Positions 52,044-60,585 of a stretch of 64,000 nt of DNA are shown here, in pieces (positions within the stretch are counted from its first letter, which is position 1; each line of letters begins with the position of its first letter). The notes beneath the pieces are model-generated. The model was not told the origin of the DNA. It made no database searches and was given only the letters and a program-made list of their open reading frames with translations. The position numbers were made by a program, and so were the translations under genes. Location of the stretch: assembly GCA_029245955.1 (NCBI GenBank), contig JAQWOH010000060.1, positions 55,341 through 119,340 on the forward strand, read 5' to 3'. Origin of the DNA: Fuerstiella sp. Its GTDB lineage: Bacteria > Planctomycetota > Planctomycetia > Planctomycetales > Planctomycetaceae.

Positions 52044-53285
52044 ATGCCAAAACGCAGGCCCCGGCGGCAATCGTCGACAGGCTCGGGCACACCACCGGGG
52101 CGCAGAACAACAAGACGTTCAACGCCTCGAGGGGCCGCTGACCGACTCATCCTGGAACACTCAGATCAGATTCTGCGCGGCGACGCATTGCTGGTTTTGC
52201 TGAAAGGCACCGGGCTGGCGACGCATCTGACGGAACGTCATTCCGGGGTTCATTGGAAAATCTTCACCTTTGAGCACCTCTTTCTGACGTCGCTGGTGGA
52301 TTCACTCTCCGAAACAGACACGACAGATGACAATGCCGCTGACATTGAACTGTTCTGCACACCGGACCTGCCGCAGGGCGCTTTTGACACGGTCCTTCTC
52401 CCGACCGACTCACGTGCGTCTTCTGAACTGACTCGGGACGTGCTGCAGGCCATCGCTGTTCGCCTGAAGCCGAATGGTCGCCTCATCGTCTCCACCAACA
52501 ATGCACGCGATCACTGGCTGCATGAACACCTGCAGGCAACGTTCGGCCGAATCACTGTTTTCCGAGACAAACAGGGTGTTTGTTACGTAGCCAGGAAACG
52601 CAACGTCCCGGCGAAAGTGAAAGACTTTACTTGTGAGTTCGCATTCCGAGCGAATATGCACGGCCCCGAAGACACATCTGACTCCACAAACGCAGCACCG
52701 GCACGTAAAAACACGCCGGATTCAACTGGCCGGAGCGCACGTCTGATTCGCTGTGCCAGTCGTCCGGGCGTTTTTAGTCACCGAAAGATCGATGCAGGTG
52801 CCCGCGCGTTGATCCGATCGCTGAGTCTTTTGCAGTCTAAGTCCTCCTTAAGGAAGCCGAGGTGCCCGGACAGAATCGTGGAAATGGGTTGCGGATGCGG
52901 CGCAGTTGCGACTGTAGCTGCGCTGGAATATCCAAACGCCGACGTGCTGGCAGTTGACAGTCACGCCAGAGCCGTCCAGGCGACCGAAGAGACCGCCGCC
53001 ATGAACGGTGCCACGAATATTTCGGTATTGTTGACGGCCAATGGCCGCATTCCGAACCCAGGGACGTGGGACATGTTCCTGTGCAATCCTCCGTATTATT
53101 CAGATTTTCGCATTTCCGAACTGTTCCTGCAGGCCGCTGTCGATGCACTTACCTTCGGCGGCAGCATTCATCTGGTAACAAAACTGACCGACTGGCATCA
53201 GAACCGCATGATCGAGGTGTTTGCCAACGCGGAAGTCCATCGGTTTGGCGAATACGACGTGATCGTTTCTACACTTCGCCACTGA
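52044..53285 (+). CDS. RsmC/RlmG-like rRNA guanine-N2 methyltransferase
   Basis: A 413-residue SAM-dependent methyltransferase of the RsmC/RlmG class (guanine N2 of small- or large-subunit rRNA). A basic tail (MPKRRPRRQSSTGSGTPPG) precedes a degenerate N-terminal methyltransferase-like domain (about residues 30-195, ending in LKPNGRLIVSTNNARDHWLH). The catalytic C-terminal domain begins near residue 235: IVEMGCGCGAVATVAALEYP (SAM site) and MFLCNPPYYSDFRISELF, where NPPY is the catalytic motif of N-methyltransferases. The ATG at 52044 lies 17 bases after the hydrolase gene. Which rRNA base is modified cannot be read from the sequence. Confidence 0.85.
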   Translation: MPKRRPRRQSSTGSGTPPGRRTTRRSTPRGAADRLILEHSDQILRGDALLVLLKGTGLATHLTERHSGVHWKIFTFEHLFLTSLVDSLSETDTTDDNAADIELFCTPDLPQGAFDTVLLPTDSRASSELTRDVLQAIAVRLKPNGRLIVSTNNARDHWLHEHLQATFGRITVFRDKQGVCYVARKRNVPAKVKDFTCEFAFRANMHGPEDTSDSTNAAPARKNTPDSTGRSARLIRCASRPGVFSHRKIDAGARALIRSLSLLQSKSSLRKPRCPDRIVEMGCGCGAVATVAALEYPNADVLAVDSHARAVQATEETAAMNGATNISVLLTANGRIPNPGTWDMFLCNPPYYSDFRISELFLQAAVDALTFGGSIHLVTKLTDWHQNRMIEVFANAEVHRFGEYDVIVSTLRH

Positions 53286-53299
53286 GGTGAGCCTCGGGC

Positions 53300-54586
53300 T
53301 CATGTTGTTTCCGGAGTTCGCGGGGCTTTCGAATACGGCGACTGCAGTCGGCTTTCAGGATTCTCATTCAGCCAGTTGGCAATTCGATCGCCGCGGGACA
53401 GAGCGACCGGCAGAAAATTGAGCGCCTGTTGCAGCCGCTCATTCGGTTCGGCACAGCTGAATCGCAGGAATCCAGCACCCGCGTCGCCAAAACACTCACC
53501 CCCAAGACAGGCAATACCAAATTCATCGTCTGCGCCCTGCAGCAAATATAGCGCAAGACCATGGCTGGTGATACCCAGTTGGTTGCAGATGGCGCTGACG
53601 TTTGGAAAAACGTAGAACGTGCCTGTCGGATTCAGTGCATGGAATCCCTCAATCTGGTTGAGACCCTGCGTCAACAATTCCACTTTGCTGCGAAACTTCG
53701 ACATGACTTCATCACGCTCCGCAGAATCGTCCTCTAAAGCGGCCACTCCGGCCAACTGAACCAGTGGTGGAGTACATGAAATGGACGTGTTGATCATCAG
53801 GCTAATCGCTTCAATGATCCTTGGTGACGACACGCAAAACCCCAGACGCCAGCCACTCATGCTGTACGACTTGCTGAAGGTATAGGCCGCCACACACTGT
53901 TCTAACATGCCCGGTTGGGCGGCCAGCGTGTGATGCCGTCCACCCCAGACCATATGGCAGTAGGGTTCGTCGCTTAGTACGGCAATGTCTCTGCCACGAA
54001 TCAAGTCTGCAATATCACGTAGATCCTGTTCGGTAGTGACTCCGCCCGTCGGATTGTGGGGGGAATTCAGAAAAATACCCCGAGGGGCGGGGTCATCATT
54101 CAGGAAGTCCTGGATATCCGCAGCCTGCGGACGAAACTCATGCTCCTGCCGTAATGGTTTCAGCACCATTCTTGCGCCACGACGGGCGATGTTGGGTGGG
54201 TATGTTGGAAAGTGTGGGCTAAAAACCAGGACGCCGTCACCCGGATTCAGAAAACTTTCACAGAAAAACTGTTCAAAGATCTTCGCCCCCGGCCCGACGG
54301 CGATGTTTTTGGGGGTAGCCGGAATACCAAACTCAGTGCGCAAGAATGTCGCGGCGGCATCGCGAAAACGGGGCAAGCCCGGGGACGGACAATAATGCGA
54401 AACGTTCTCCTTGATCGCACGTAATCCTTCGGCCTGTGCAGACGCAGGGCTGTTGAACGGACTGTCTCCAATCTCAAGCTCAACGACATCCTTGCCAGAC
54501 GCTTTCAGCTGCTTTGCGATCGCCAAAACGGTAAATGCGGACTCCGCAGTGAGGGACTCCGCAAAATGGCTGAGGGCAATGGTCAT
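53300..54586 (-). CDS. PLP-dependent class I/II aminotransferase
   Basis: A 428-residue cytoplasmic aminotransferase of the aspartate aminotransferase fold. KASGKDVVELEIGDSPFNSP, FLNSPHNPTGGVTTEQDL, VLSDEPYCHMVWGG and the PLP-lysine motif TFSKSYSMSGWRLGFCVSS are present, and the substrate arginine is probably in GFLRFSCAEPNERL. AAGGAAG precedes the ATG. Substrate specificity cannot be assigned; aspartate, aromatic or branched-chain amino acids are possible. It is convergent with the methyltransferase gene (14-base gap). Confidence 0.93.
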   Translation of the reverse strand: MTIALSHFAESLTAESAFTVLAIAKQLKASGKDVVELEIGDSPFNSPASAQAEGLRAIKENVSHYCPSPGLPRFRDAAATFLRTEFGIPATPKNIAVGPGAKIFEQFFCESFLNPGDGVLVFSPHFPTYPPNIARRGARMVLKPLRQEHEFRPQAADIQDFLNDDPAPRGIFLNSPHNPTGGVTTEQDLRDIADLIRGRDIAVLSDEPYCHMVWGGRHHTLAAQPGMLEQCVAAYTFSKSYSMSGWRLGFCVSSPRIIEAISLMINTSISCTPPLVQLAGVAALEDDSAERDEVMSKFRSKVELLTQGLNQIEGFHALNPTGTFYVFPNVSAICNQLGITSHGLALYLLQGADDEFGIACLGGECFGDAGAGFLRFSCAEPNERLQQALNFLPVALSRGDRIANWLNENPESRLQSPYSKAPRTPETT

Positions 54587-54723
54587 AAGCTTCCTTCAAA
54601 GGCTGGGAAATCACAGGGTGGGGGCGACGAAGTGTTGTGACTGTACGCCAGTTAGATCCAGAGCTGGATTGGCGTCACATTCAAGGCACCGGAACGGTAC
54701 GAATCATCAGGCCATGGCTTACT

Positions 54724-55077
54724 TCACTTTCGCTTCTTTGCGGCGGGGAACACCTGCAGCATGAAGCGTTGTTCAGCGACGATTCGGGCGTAAGGAATTC
54801 CTTCCGAAAGGTGAAGGGCACAGTGAAGCTCGTTCCCGACATCCTCAAACCGGACAATTTCGCCGACAACATCGAATGTCCCGCCGTCCGAGAAGCACAC
54901 CCGACCACAGACAGTCGTTTCGATGGACCACTCGTCGGCCTCTGTCGACGGCAACGCGACTCGCAGGCCATACTCTGACACTTCCGCCACCTCATAAGAC
55001 TTCCCATCTAAGATAAATCCGGGGCGGCCGCTCCGGGGATAGCTCAGTCTGAAGAATTGCCGATTGGACTCGGTCAT
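54724..55077 (-). CDS. PilZ domain protein
   Basis: A 117-residue protein matching a single PilZ domain, which binds cyclic di-GMP. The motif RxxxR is present as RQFFR near residue 6, and the second motif (D/N)xSxxG appears as EVSEYGLRV near residue 33. Beta strands continue with CGRVCFSDGGTFDVVGEIV and end in FMLQVFPAAKKRK. The ATG at 55077 has GGAG eight bases upstream; a longer frame from 55266 is not supported. It probably acts as a c-di-GMP effector on motility, surface or transcription machinery, but no partner lies nearby. Confidence 0.8.
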   Translation of the reverse strand: MTESNRQFFRLSYPRSGRPGFILDGKSYEVAEVSEYGLRVALPSTEADEWSIETTVCGRVCFSDGGTFDVVGEIVRFEDVGNELHCALHLSEGIPYARIVAEQRFMLQVFPAAKKRK

Positions 55078-55362
55078 CTTTGTGCTCCGCAAATACGAAG
55101 AAACGGCATGGTTGCCTTGATGTCCCGTCACCAGTATTCTGCCACCTGCCGGAGGCGGGCCACGTCGGCAATACCGTACGTGCACCGCTCTGACACGATG
55201 ATATTTCCGGATAAATCGCCGGAACCGGAGGCCGGCACAGTGTCTGATTTCCTGACGCCCGGACATCCGTCATGCAAAACTTCCGCAATATGCGGTGACG
55301 ATCCTGAGCTCGCAGGACGAACAGACAAATTCTAGATAACGCAAGAAAAAGGATCTGGCAAG

Positions 55363-56562
55363 ATGGAAACAACAAACGGCTCGCTGAATCGCAAACTTCG
55401 TATGGCACTGGTGGGGGGCGGGCAGGGATCGTTTATCGGTCGCGTGCATGCAACGGCGGCTGTATTGGACAATCGGGCGGCACTGGTCGCCGGCGCACTG
55501 TCCTCGGATCCGGGACGGGCGAAGGCATCTGCTCCCGCCTACGACATCGCCGAAGACAGGGCTTACACGTCGTGGCAGAAGATGCTTGATGCCGAAAATG
55601 CGCTGCCGGCGGATCAGCGAATCGACTTCGTTAGTATTGCGACACCAAATCACACCCACTTTGAGATCGCCAAAGCAGCCGTGGAAGCCGGTTTCAATGT
55701 CATCTGCGACAAACCTATGACCTTTAATATGGCCCAGGCAGAACAGCTTGTGCAGTCCGTGGAAGCCAGCGGTGTGGTGTTTGCCGTGTCACACAATTAC
55801 ACAGGTTACCCTCTGGTTCGCCAGGCACGCGAAATGATTCTGAGCGGCGAGCTCGGAGATATACAGGCTATTCGGTCCAACTACATCCAGGGATGGTTGC
55901 GAACCCGACTGGAGGAAGAAGAACAGAAACAGGCTGCCTGGCGAACCGACCCCGCAAAGTCGGGTGCTGCCGGAGCGTTCGGCGACATTGGTACGCATGC
56001 GTTCAACCTTGGCCGGTACATGACCGGCCTCATTCCGGAGGACATCAGTTGTAATCTGAAGATCTTCGCTCCAGGCAGGCAACTGGATGATTACGGTCAT
56101 GCGGTTGTGCGATACACAAATGGTGCGCTGGGCACGGTGACAGCCAGTCAGATTTCACACGGACGTGAAAACGATCTGTTCATTGAAGTGGACGGAACAA
56201 ACGGAGCGCTGCAATGGCGACAGGAAGAGCCGAATGTGATGATCGTTCGCAGAAACGGCTCACCACATCAGATGTACACCCGCGACCCAAATGCGCCTTT
56301 CATGAACAGCCTTGGTGCCGGTGCGTGTCGTCTGCCTTCCGGGCATCCGGAGGCCTTCTTTGAAGCATTCGCCAACGTATATCGTTTTGCGTACGATGCG
56401 ATGATTGCTCGCCTTGAAGGACAGACATTCCAGGCGAAAGATACAATTTACCCAAACGTCTACGACGGTGCGGAGGGGATGTATTTCATCCAGCAAAGTG
56501 TCGCCAGCAGTGCAGAAAACGGAGCGTGGATGCCCCTGAAGTACGAAGGAGCCCGCGTATAA
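55363..56562 (+). CDS. Gfo/Idh/MocA family oxidoreductase
   Basis: NAD(P)-dependent dehydrogenase of 399 residues acting on sugars, inositols or related polyols. The Rossmann motif is LVGGGQGSFIGRVHATAA. The catalytic-region motif is CDKPMTFNMAQAEQLV, where DKP replaces the usual EKP. GAFGDIGTHAFNLGRYMTGL contains the conserved aspartate and histidine. The start has AAGGA about 12 bases upstream. Without a signal peptide it should act in the cytoplasm. It is convergent with the Cys/Met PLP enzyme gene, 16 bases apart. The substrate is unknown. Confidence 0.94.
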   Translation: METTNGSLNRKLRMALVGGGQGSFIGRVHATAAVLDNRAALVAGALSSDPGRAKASAPAYDIAEDRAYTSWQKMLDAENALPADQRIDFVSIATPNHTHFEIAKAAVEAGFNVICDKPMTFNMAQAEQLVQSVEASGVVFAVSHNYTGYPLVRQAREMILSGELGDIQAIRSNYIQGWLRTRLEEEEQKQAAWRTDPAKSGAAGAFGDIGTHAFNLGRYMTGLIPEDISCNLKIFAPGRQLDDYGHAVVRYTNGALGTVTASQISHGRENDLFIEVDGTNGALQWRQEEPNVMIVRRNGSPHQMYTRDPNAPFMNSLGAGACRLPSGHPEAFFEAFANVYRFAYDAMIARLEGQTFQAKDTIYPNVYDGAEGMYFIQQSVASSAENGAWMPLKYEGARV

Positions 56563-56578
56563 CCCTGAAATCGTGATC

Positions 56579-58066
56579 TCATGCCACAGGCCCCGTTCCG
56601 TGATCCAGCGCCCGTCCGAAGCGTGTAATCAGTTCGTTAATGGGCTCTGTGCCAACACTGATACGCAGTAACCACCGGGAAACTCCGCACGATTCCGCGA
56701 AATCCAGTTCATCGTAATGCGCCAGCAACGTATACGGGCAGCATAGTGTGAATCGCGTGCCAAGATTGGGACCTTTGCTCACCTGAAGAGCGTCAAACAT
56801 GTTTGGGGTTGAGTTCTGCGCATCGTTCAACACGATTGAAAGGAGACCACCGTACCCACCCCCCACCGATTTCAGGCGGTCATACTTCGCGGGTGCGACC
56901 GATGGGTGAAAAACTGATTCCACCGCCGGGTGTTTCAATAAATATTCCACCAGCAGCAATGCGCTGCGGTTGATGGCTGCTGTGCGTTCGACGTGGTTCT
57001 GCGAATTCTTGGCCAGTACCTCGACATCCAGGTCGCTCAGGGTCTCCTCAAAGTTTCCTGTGACTGCCTTGTGGAGATCGTCTGCGTGCCGGCCAAGTGG
57101 ATTGATCGCCAACGATCCCGCAAGGACGTTTCCATACCCACTGAAGTATTTTGTCAGGCTGGTCGCCACCAGGTCGGCGTAGTGAAGCAGCTGAAGATTT
57201 CCACAGGCGGCCAGCGTGTCATCCACAATCAGCAGGATGTTGTGCTGGTCTGTAATCCTGCGAAGTCGCAAGAGATCCGGTGTTTCAAGCAGAGGATTGG
57301 TCGGAACCTCGCAGAACACGGCTGCTGGAGTCTGTGTTTTGCACAACTGTTCCAGTTTTTCGATGTCTGCTTCACTGCCAATTGGCAGAAAGTCACATTC
57401 GGCACCGGGAAATCGCTGTTGAATCTTCAAGCTGTCAACATACGGGAAACCAAACTGACAGGTTCGGCGGTGACGCAGCGTAGCGACTGCGCGCCACACA
57501 CAGGCAATGGCCGCCATGCCGGACGGAAACAGAAACACGTCGCTGGTCGCAGCGCCGATCAGATCGGCCACACGCCGCCGAACCGTCGACCTGGCTGTGG
57601 TTTCAGTTGTCGTTGCACGTACGCCGGAAAGAATCTGTTCGGCAACGCGTGACGACACATTTTCACCGGCATGCTGCCAGTACTGTTTCAGCAATGAGAA
57701 GTTCTCAGCTGGCACGACGACACCACAGGCCGATTGTCCTTCAAAAGAAACCAGCTGTGTCTCAGCAGCTCCGTAGTTTTGGACGTACTCGACGGCTCGC
57801 TGTGCACAGCGTGTCGACGCGAACGGCAGGCCCCTGTACCCTTCTGTGTTCAGCGACCGGTCACATAAATTCTGCACGATGGGATGAAAGTGGAAGCGCG
57901 GGTACGCAGCCTGCAGTTTCGCGACGACGTGTGGATCAGCTTCCTCATAGCCAATGTTATGTGACCACAGTGGCAGACAGACTGAAACCGCATGCGGATC
58001 GTCGGGAATACGAGCTCCCAGATGACCAGCGCGAAAAAGTGGTTGTGCAAGAAGATCACGAGGCAT
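56579..58066 (-). CDS. Cys/Met-metabolism PLP enzyme, cystathionine gamma-synthase-like
   Basis: A 495-residue fold-type I PLP enzyme. The cofactor lysine is in DLVATSLTKYFSGYGNVLAG, and CEVPTNPLLETPDLLRL and ILLIVDDTLAACGN match the Cys/Met metabolism family. The first 140 residues are an extension (DDPHAVSVCLPLWSHNIGYE, then YPRFHFHPIVQNLC) that recalls fungal cystathionine gamma-synthases rather than bacterial MetB. It lies 19 bases downstream of cysE on the same strand, so it probably uses an acylated serine or homoserine as substrate. Cystathionine gamma-synthase or a sulfhydrylase are the likely activities; which one is not decided. Confidence 0.85.
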   Translation of the reverse strand: MPRDLLAQPLFRAGHLGARIPDDPHAVSVCLPLWSHNIGYEEADPHVVAKLQAAYPRFHFHPIVQNLCDRSLNTEGYRGLPFASTRCAQRAVEYVQNYGAAETQLVSFEGQSACGVVVPAENFSLLKQYWQHAGENVSSRVAEQILSGVRATTTETTARSTVRRRVADLIGAATSDVFLFPSGMAAIACVWRAVATLRHRRTCQFGFPYVDSLKIQQRFPGAECDFLPIGSEADIEKLEQLCKTQTPAAVFCEVPTNPLLETPDLLRLRRITDQHNILLIVDDTLAACGNLQLLHYADLVATSLTKYFSGYGNVLAGSLAINPLGRHADDLHKAVTGNFEETLSDLDVEVLAKNSQNHVERTAAINRSALLLVEYLLKHPAVESVFHPSVAPAKYDRLKSVGGGYGGLLSIVLNDAQNSTPNMFDALQVSKGPNLGTRFTLCCPYTLLAHYDELDFAESCGVSRWLLRISVGTEPINELITRFGRALDHGTGPVA

Positions 58067-58085
58067 TTATCAAATCCATGACATG

Positions 58086-58895
58086 TCAGATGTCTATGCC
58101 GTGGTTCATTTCCAGCGACGGCTCCTCAGACTGCGGGCGCCCAACCAGAACAGCGGGCACCCCGGCGAACGTGCAGTGTGGCGGCACTTCGGTCAGCACC
58201 ACGCTGCCTGCCCCAATCTTGGCGCCCTCGCCGATTTCCACATTGCCGAGTATCTTCGCGCCAGCACCGATCAGAACATTGCGACGAACTTTGGGATGGC
58301 GGTCTCCGGTTTCCTTACCGGTGCCTCCTAATGTCACTTCGTGCAACATGGACACATTGTCTTCGACAACGGCCGTTTCTCCAATGACAACCGACGTTGC
58401 GTGGTCGACAAGAATACCGTGCCCAATTCTCGCGGCAGGATGAATGTCCGTTCCAAACACTTCCGACATTCGATTCTGCAGATGTAGCGCCAGCACCTGT
58501 CGCCCGTCATTCCACAGCCAGTGGCCGATTCGATAGCTTGCCAGCGAATGAAGTCCCTTCAGATACAGAAGTGGCACCATGCAGCAGTTGACGGCCGGGT
58601 CACGTTCACGTATGGCAGACAGGTCTGCCTTGATGGATTCGGCAATCCGAGGATCGTGCCCAAACGCGTGATCGATCACTTCACGCAGTTGCATACCGGA
58701 GAGTGAATTTGACTCCAGTTTTCCGGCCAGGTGAAAGCTGACCGCATCTTCAAAACGGTCATGGTTCAGAATCGTAGCATGCAGGAAACTGGCGAGCATA
58801 GGCTCTTTGCGCACGTGCTCCACTGCGGCTTCGCGAATCGACTTCCAGACGCAAATACCGCTAGTGGAAGACTTATCTGAGTCTGTCGTCATATT
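58086..58895 (-). CDS. cysE: Serine O-acetyltransferase
   Basis: Makes O-acetylserine from serine and acetyl-CoA, the first step of cysteine synthesis. The protein is 269 residues. The N-terminal helical part has VRKEPMLASFLHATILNHDR, and the left-handed beta-helix shows hexapeptide repeats: DIHPAARIGHGILVDHATSV, VIGETAVVEDNVSMLHEVTL and GAKIGAGSVVLTEVPPHCTFAG. The catalytic histidine and aspartate lie in HPAARIGHGILVDH. The start at 58895 is preferred over 58982. Operon with the Cys/Met PLP enzyme. In other bacteria the enzyme is inhibited by cysteine through its C-terminus. Confidence 0.95.
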   Translation of the reverse strand, partial: NMTTDSDKSSTSGICVWKSIREAAVEHVRKEPMLASFLHATILNHDRFEDAVSFHLAGKLESNSLSGMQLREVIDHAFGHDPRIAESIKADLSAIRERDPAVNCCMVPLLYLKGLHSLASYRIGHWLWNDGRQVLALHLQNRMSEVFGTDIHPAARIGHGILVDHATSVVIGETAVVEDNVSMLHEVTLGGTGKETGDRHPKVRRNVLIGAGAKILGNVEIGEGAKIGAGSVVLTEVPPHCTFAGVPAVLVGRPQSEEPSLEMNHGIDI

Positions 58896-59186
58896 TAGGT
58901 CACTTGGTCGACGTTCAAACTTCGGCACTAATGAACCCGCAGACAACCGGACACGTAACTGACGAGGAAGGTTCTCTGTCAATAATTCGTCGCGGGATGC
59001 TAAGAATTTTCAGGAAACTGACGGAAACGCAGTGACGAATTCGTTTTGTGAACGCAGATCATCAGTCGGAATCTGGTGAAATCAACCCCGGCACCATACA
59101 ATTTATGGCGTCAGCCAGATGATACGTCGTTTTTGCGTTCATTTGCGGCGCGGACTTATGGCATCTCAACAAAAAGTGAGGCAAAA

Positions 59187-59690
59187 ATGAAGACATTGAA
59201 GAAACACCCGTTCGTGACGTTGACCCTGGGCGTCATGCTAGGGGTCGGTTTTATGACGATGAAACCGCACCAGCCCGTAAAAGCCTCAGCCGCAAATGGT
59301 AATGACAAGTTTTCCATGTGTACTTGCCGAGTGACTCTGGGTGAATCCGAAGCCGTTTTCATTCTGGACCATCTGACAGGTGTGCTGAGCGGGGGATTCC
59401 TGAACAGTCAGTCCGGATCATTCTCGCACAAGTATATCCGTACCGTGTCGCAGGACTTTCAACTGAATCCGGCGACTCCGGAGCCCAAATACTCAATGGT
59501 GGCCGGAGACGCTCAACTCAGAACATCCGGAGGAGTACAACCTGCGAATGGGCTGATTTACGTTGCGGAACTTACGTCAGGCGCGGTGATCGCATACGGC
59601 TTTGCAGCGCCGCGCGGACGGGCAGCGTCCGCGCCACTGGAAATCTTTCGCATTGACGGTTTTCCATTCCGCGAAGCTTCGGGGGGATAA
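59187..59690 (+). CDS. Small secreted protein of unknown function
   Basis: A 167-residue predicted exported protein. MKTLKKHPFVTLTLGVMLGV followed by GFMTMKPHQPVKASA is a signal peptide or signal anchor. The mature part starts with NDKFSMCTCRVTLGESEAVF, containing a CTC pair, then LDHLTGVLSGGFLNSQSGSF and LIYVAELTSGAVIAYGFAAP, an all-beta pattern. AGGC lies eight bases before the ATG; an upstream in-frame start at 59076 gives no signal peptide. I do not recognise the family and cannot assign a function. It stands alone, with 290 bases upstream to divergent cysE and almost 900 bases downstream. Confidence 0.72.
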   Translation: MKTLKKHPFVTLTLGVMLGVGFMTMKPHQPVKASAANGNDKFSMCTCRVTLGESEAVFILDHLTGVLSGGFLNSQSGSFSHKYIRTVSQDFQLNPATPEPKYSMVAGDAQLRTSGGVQPANGLIYVAELTSGAVIAYGFAAPRGRAASAPLEIFRIDGFPFREASGG

Positions 59691-60585
59691 AACGTTAATT
59701 TCAGGCCGGCGGCACTGAACCGAACCAGCTTTCATCGACAATCAGCCCTGAAGTGCTGGTTCGGCTCAAGGGCATTTACATTTAGATAGGTGTGGTTGAG
59801 CACGCCTTAACCTTTGCACGTGCCGGGGTAGTCGCTGCCTCAATGGGCTGCAGTGCCAGATTCACTGACCATTCAGCAGCCATTTTCGACAGTGAGCGGC
59901 ACAGTTCAGAATGCCGCCACGGGCGGGCCACCTTTGCTGTGCTGCTGCATGGCAGGCTCAATCACGGTAGGTAAAGCGTCAGCAGCGAGACGAAAACTGC
60001 GTTGGATGTTCACGACGGTAAACCCAGAACGGGGACGGTGTGCATCGCTGCGAAGTCAATTTTTTGCTGAGTGAATGGTTGGGAGACCGGTCAGACGACC
60101 TGCATGATCGCGTCCCACCGTCCTCACAAAATCTCTGCCTATGATGAATAGGGAATTGATCCGTCAGTGGGATCTGAGACCAACTTTGCCGTCGGCCGCA
60201 AATATCAAGGGCCCGCAATCCCTGTCTGTGGTAGTAGTTGTCAATAACGGCCTATTTGCAAAATCACATCTCGCCCTCATTCTGTCTTGTATGGCAGAGC
60301 CAGAACGGTGTATACGGCGTTTTATCGAATAACAGAGGGAGGCGGGTTAGAAACTATGTGCCGGCCTGCAGATCTCTGTTTTATTTCCAAACTTATGTCA
60401 GCAGCCATTTAAGGCCGGCTTCGGCAATGGATCGACTAAATCCGAATATCTGGCATACCGCCAATTTTAGAATTGATGTCAGAATTACGTGTTGTACCCG
60501 TCATTTTCTGATTCTGGTATAATAGCTTGGGTTGTTTGAGTTTAACCATGTTCAGACGTGTTCCGATGTGGAGAGGCAGAAATAC
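59691..60585. other. 895-base gap with hairpin and promoter
   Basis: No gene is supported here. Just after the secreted-protein gene, CCGAACCAGC (59720-59729) pairs perfectly with GCTGGTTCGG (59755-59764) across a 25-base loop, possibly a terminator without T tract. The right end carries the promoter of the surface-protein gene (60515-60523). The middle (59800-60450) has no recognised element and may be decayed DNA. Confidence 0.45.
60515..60523 (+). promoter_or_regulatory. Extended -10 promoter of surface-protein gene
   Basis: TGG-TATAAT at 60515-60523 is a perfect extended -10 element (TGnTATAAT), 62 bases upstream of the ATG at 60586. A TTGTAC lies 20 bases upstream of it, too far for a normal -35, which suits an extended -10 promoter. 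Confidence 0.6.

Noticed and set aside
59033..59044. ACGAATTCGT palindrome between cysE and the secreted-protein gene
   Set aside because: Ten bases around an EcoRI-like core are expected by chance at this scale, and no promoter geometry supports an operator.
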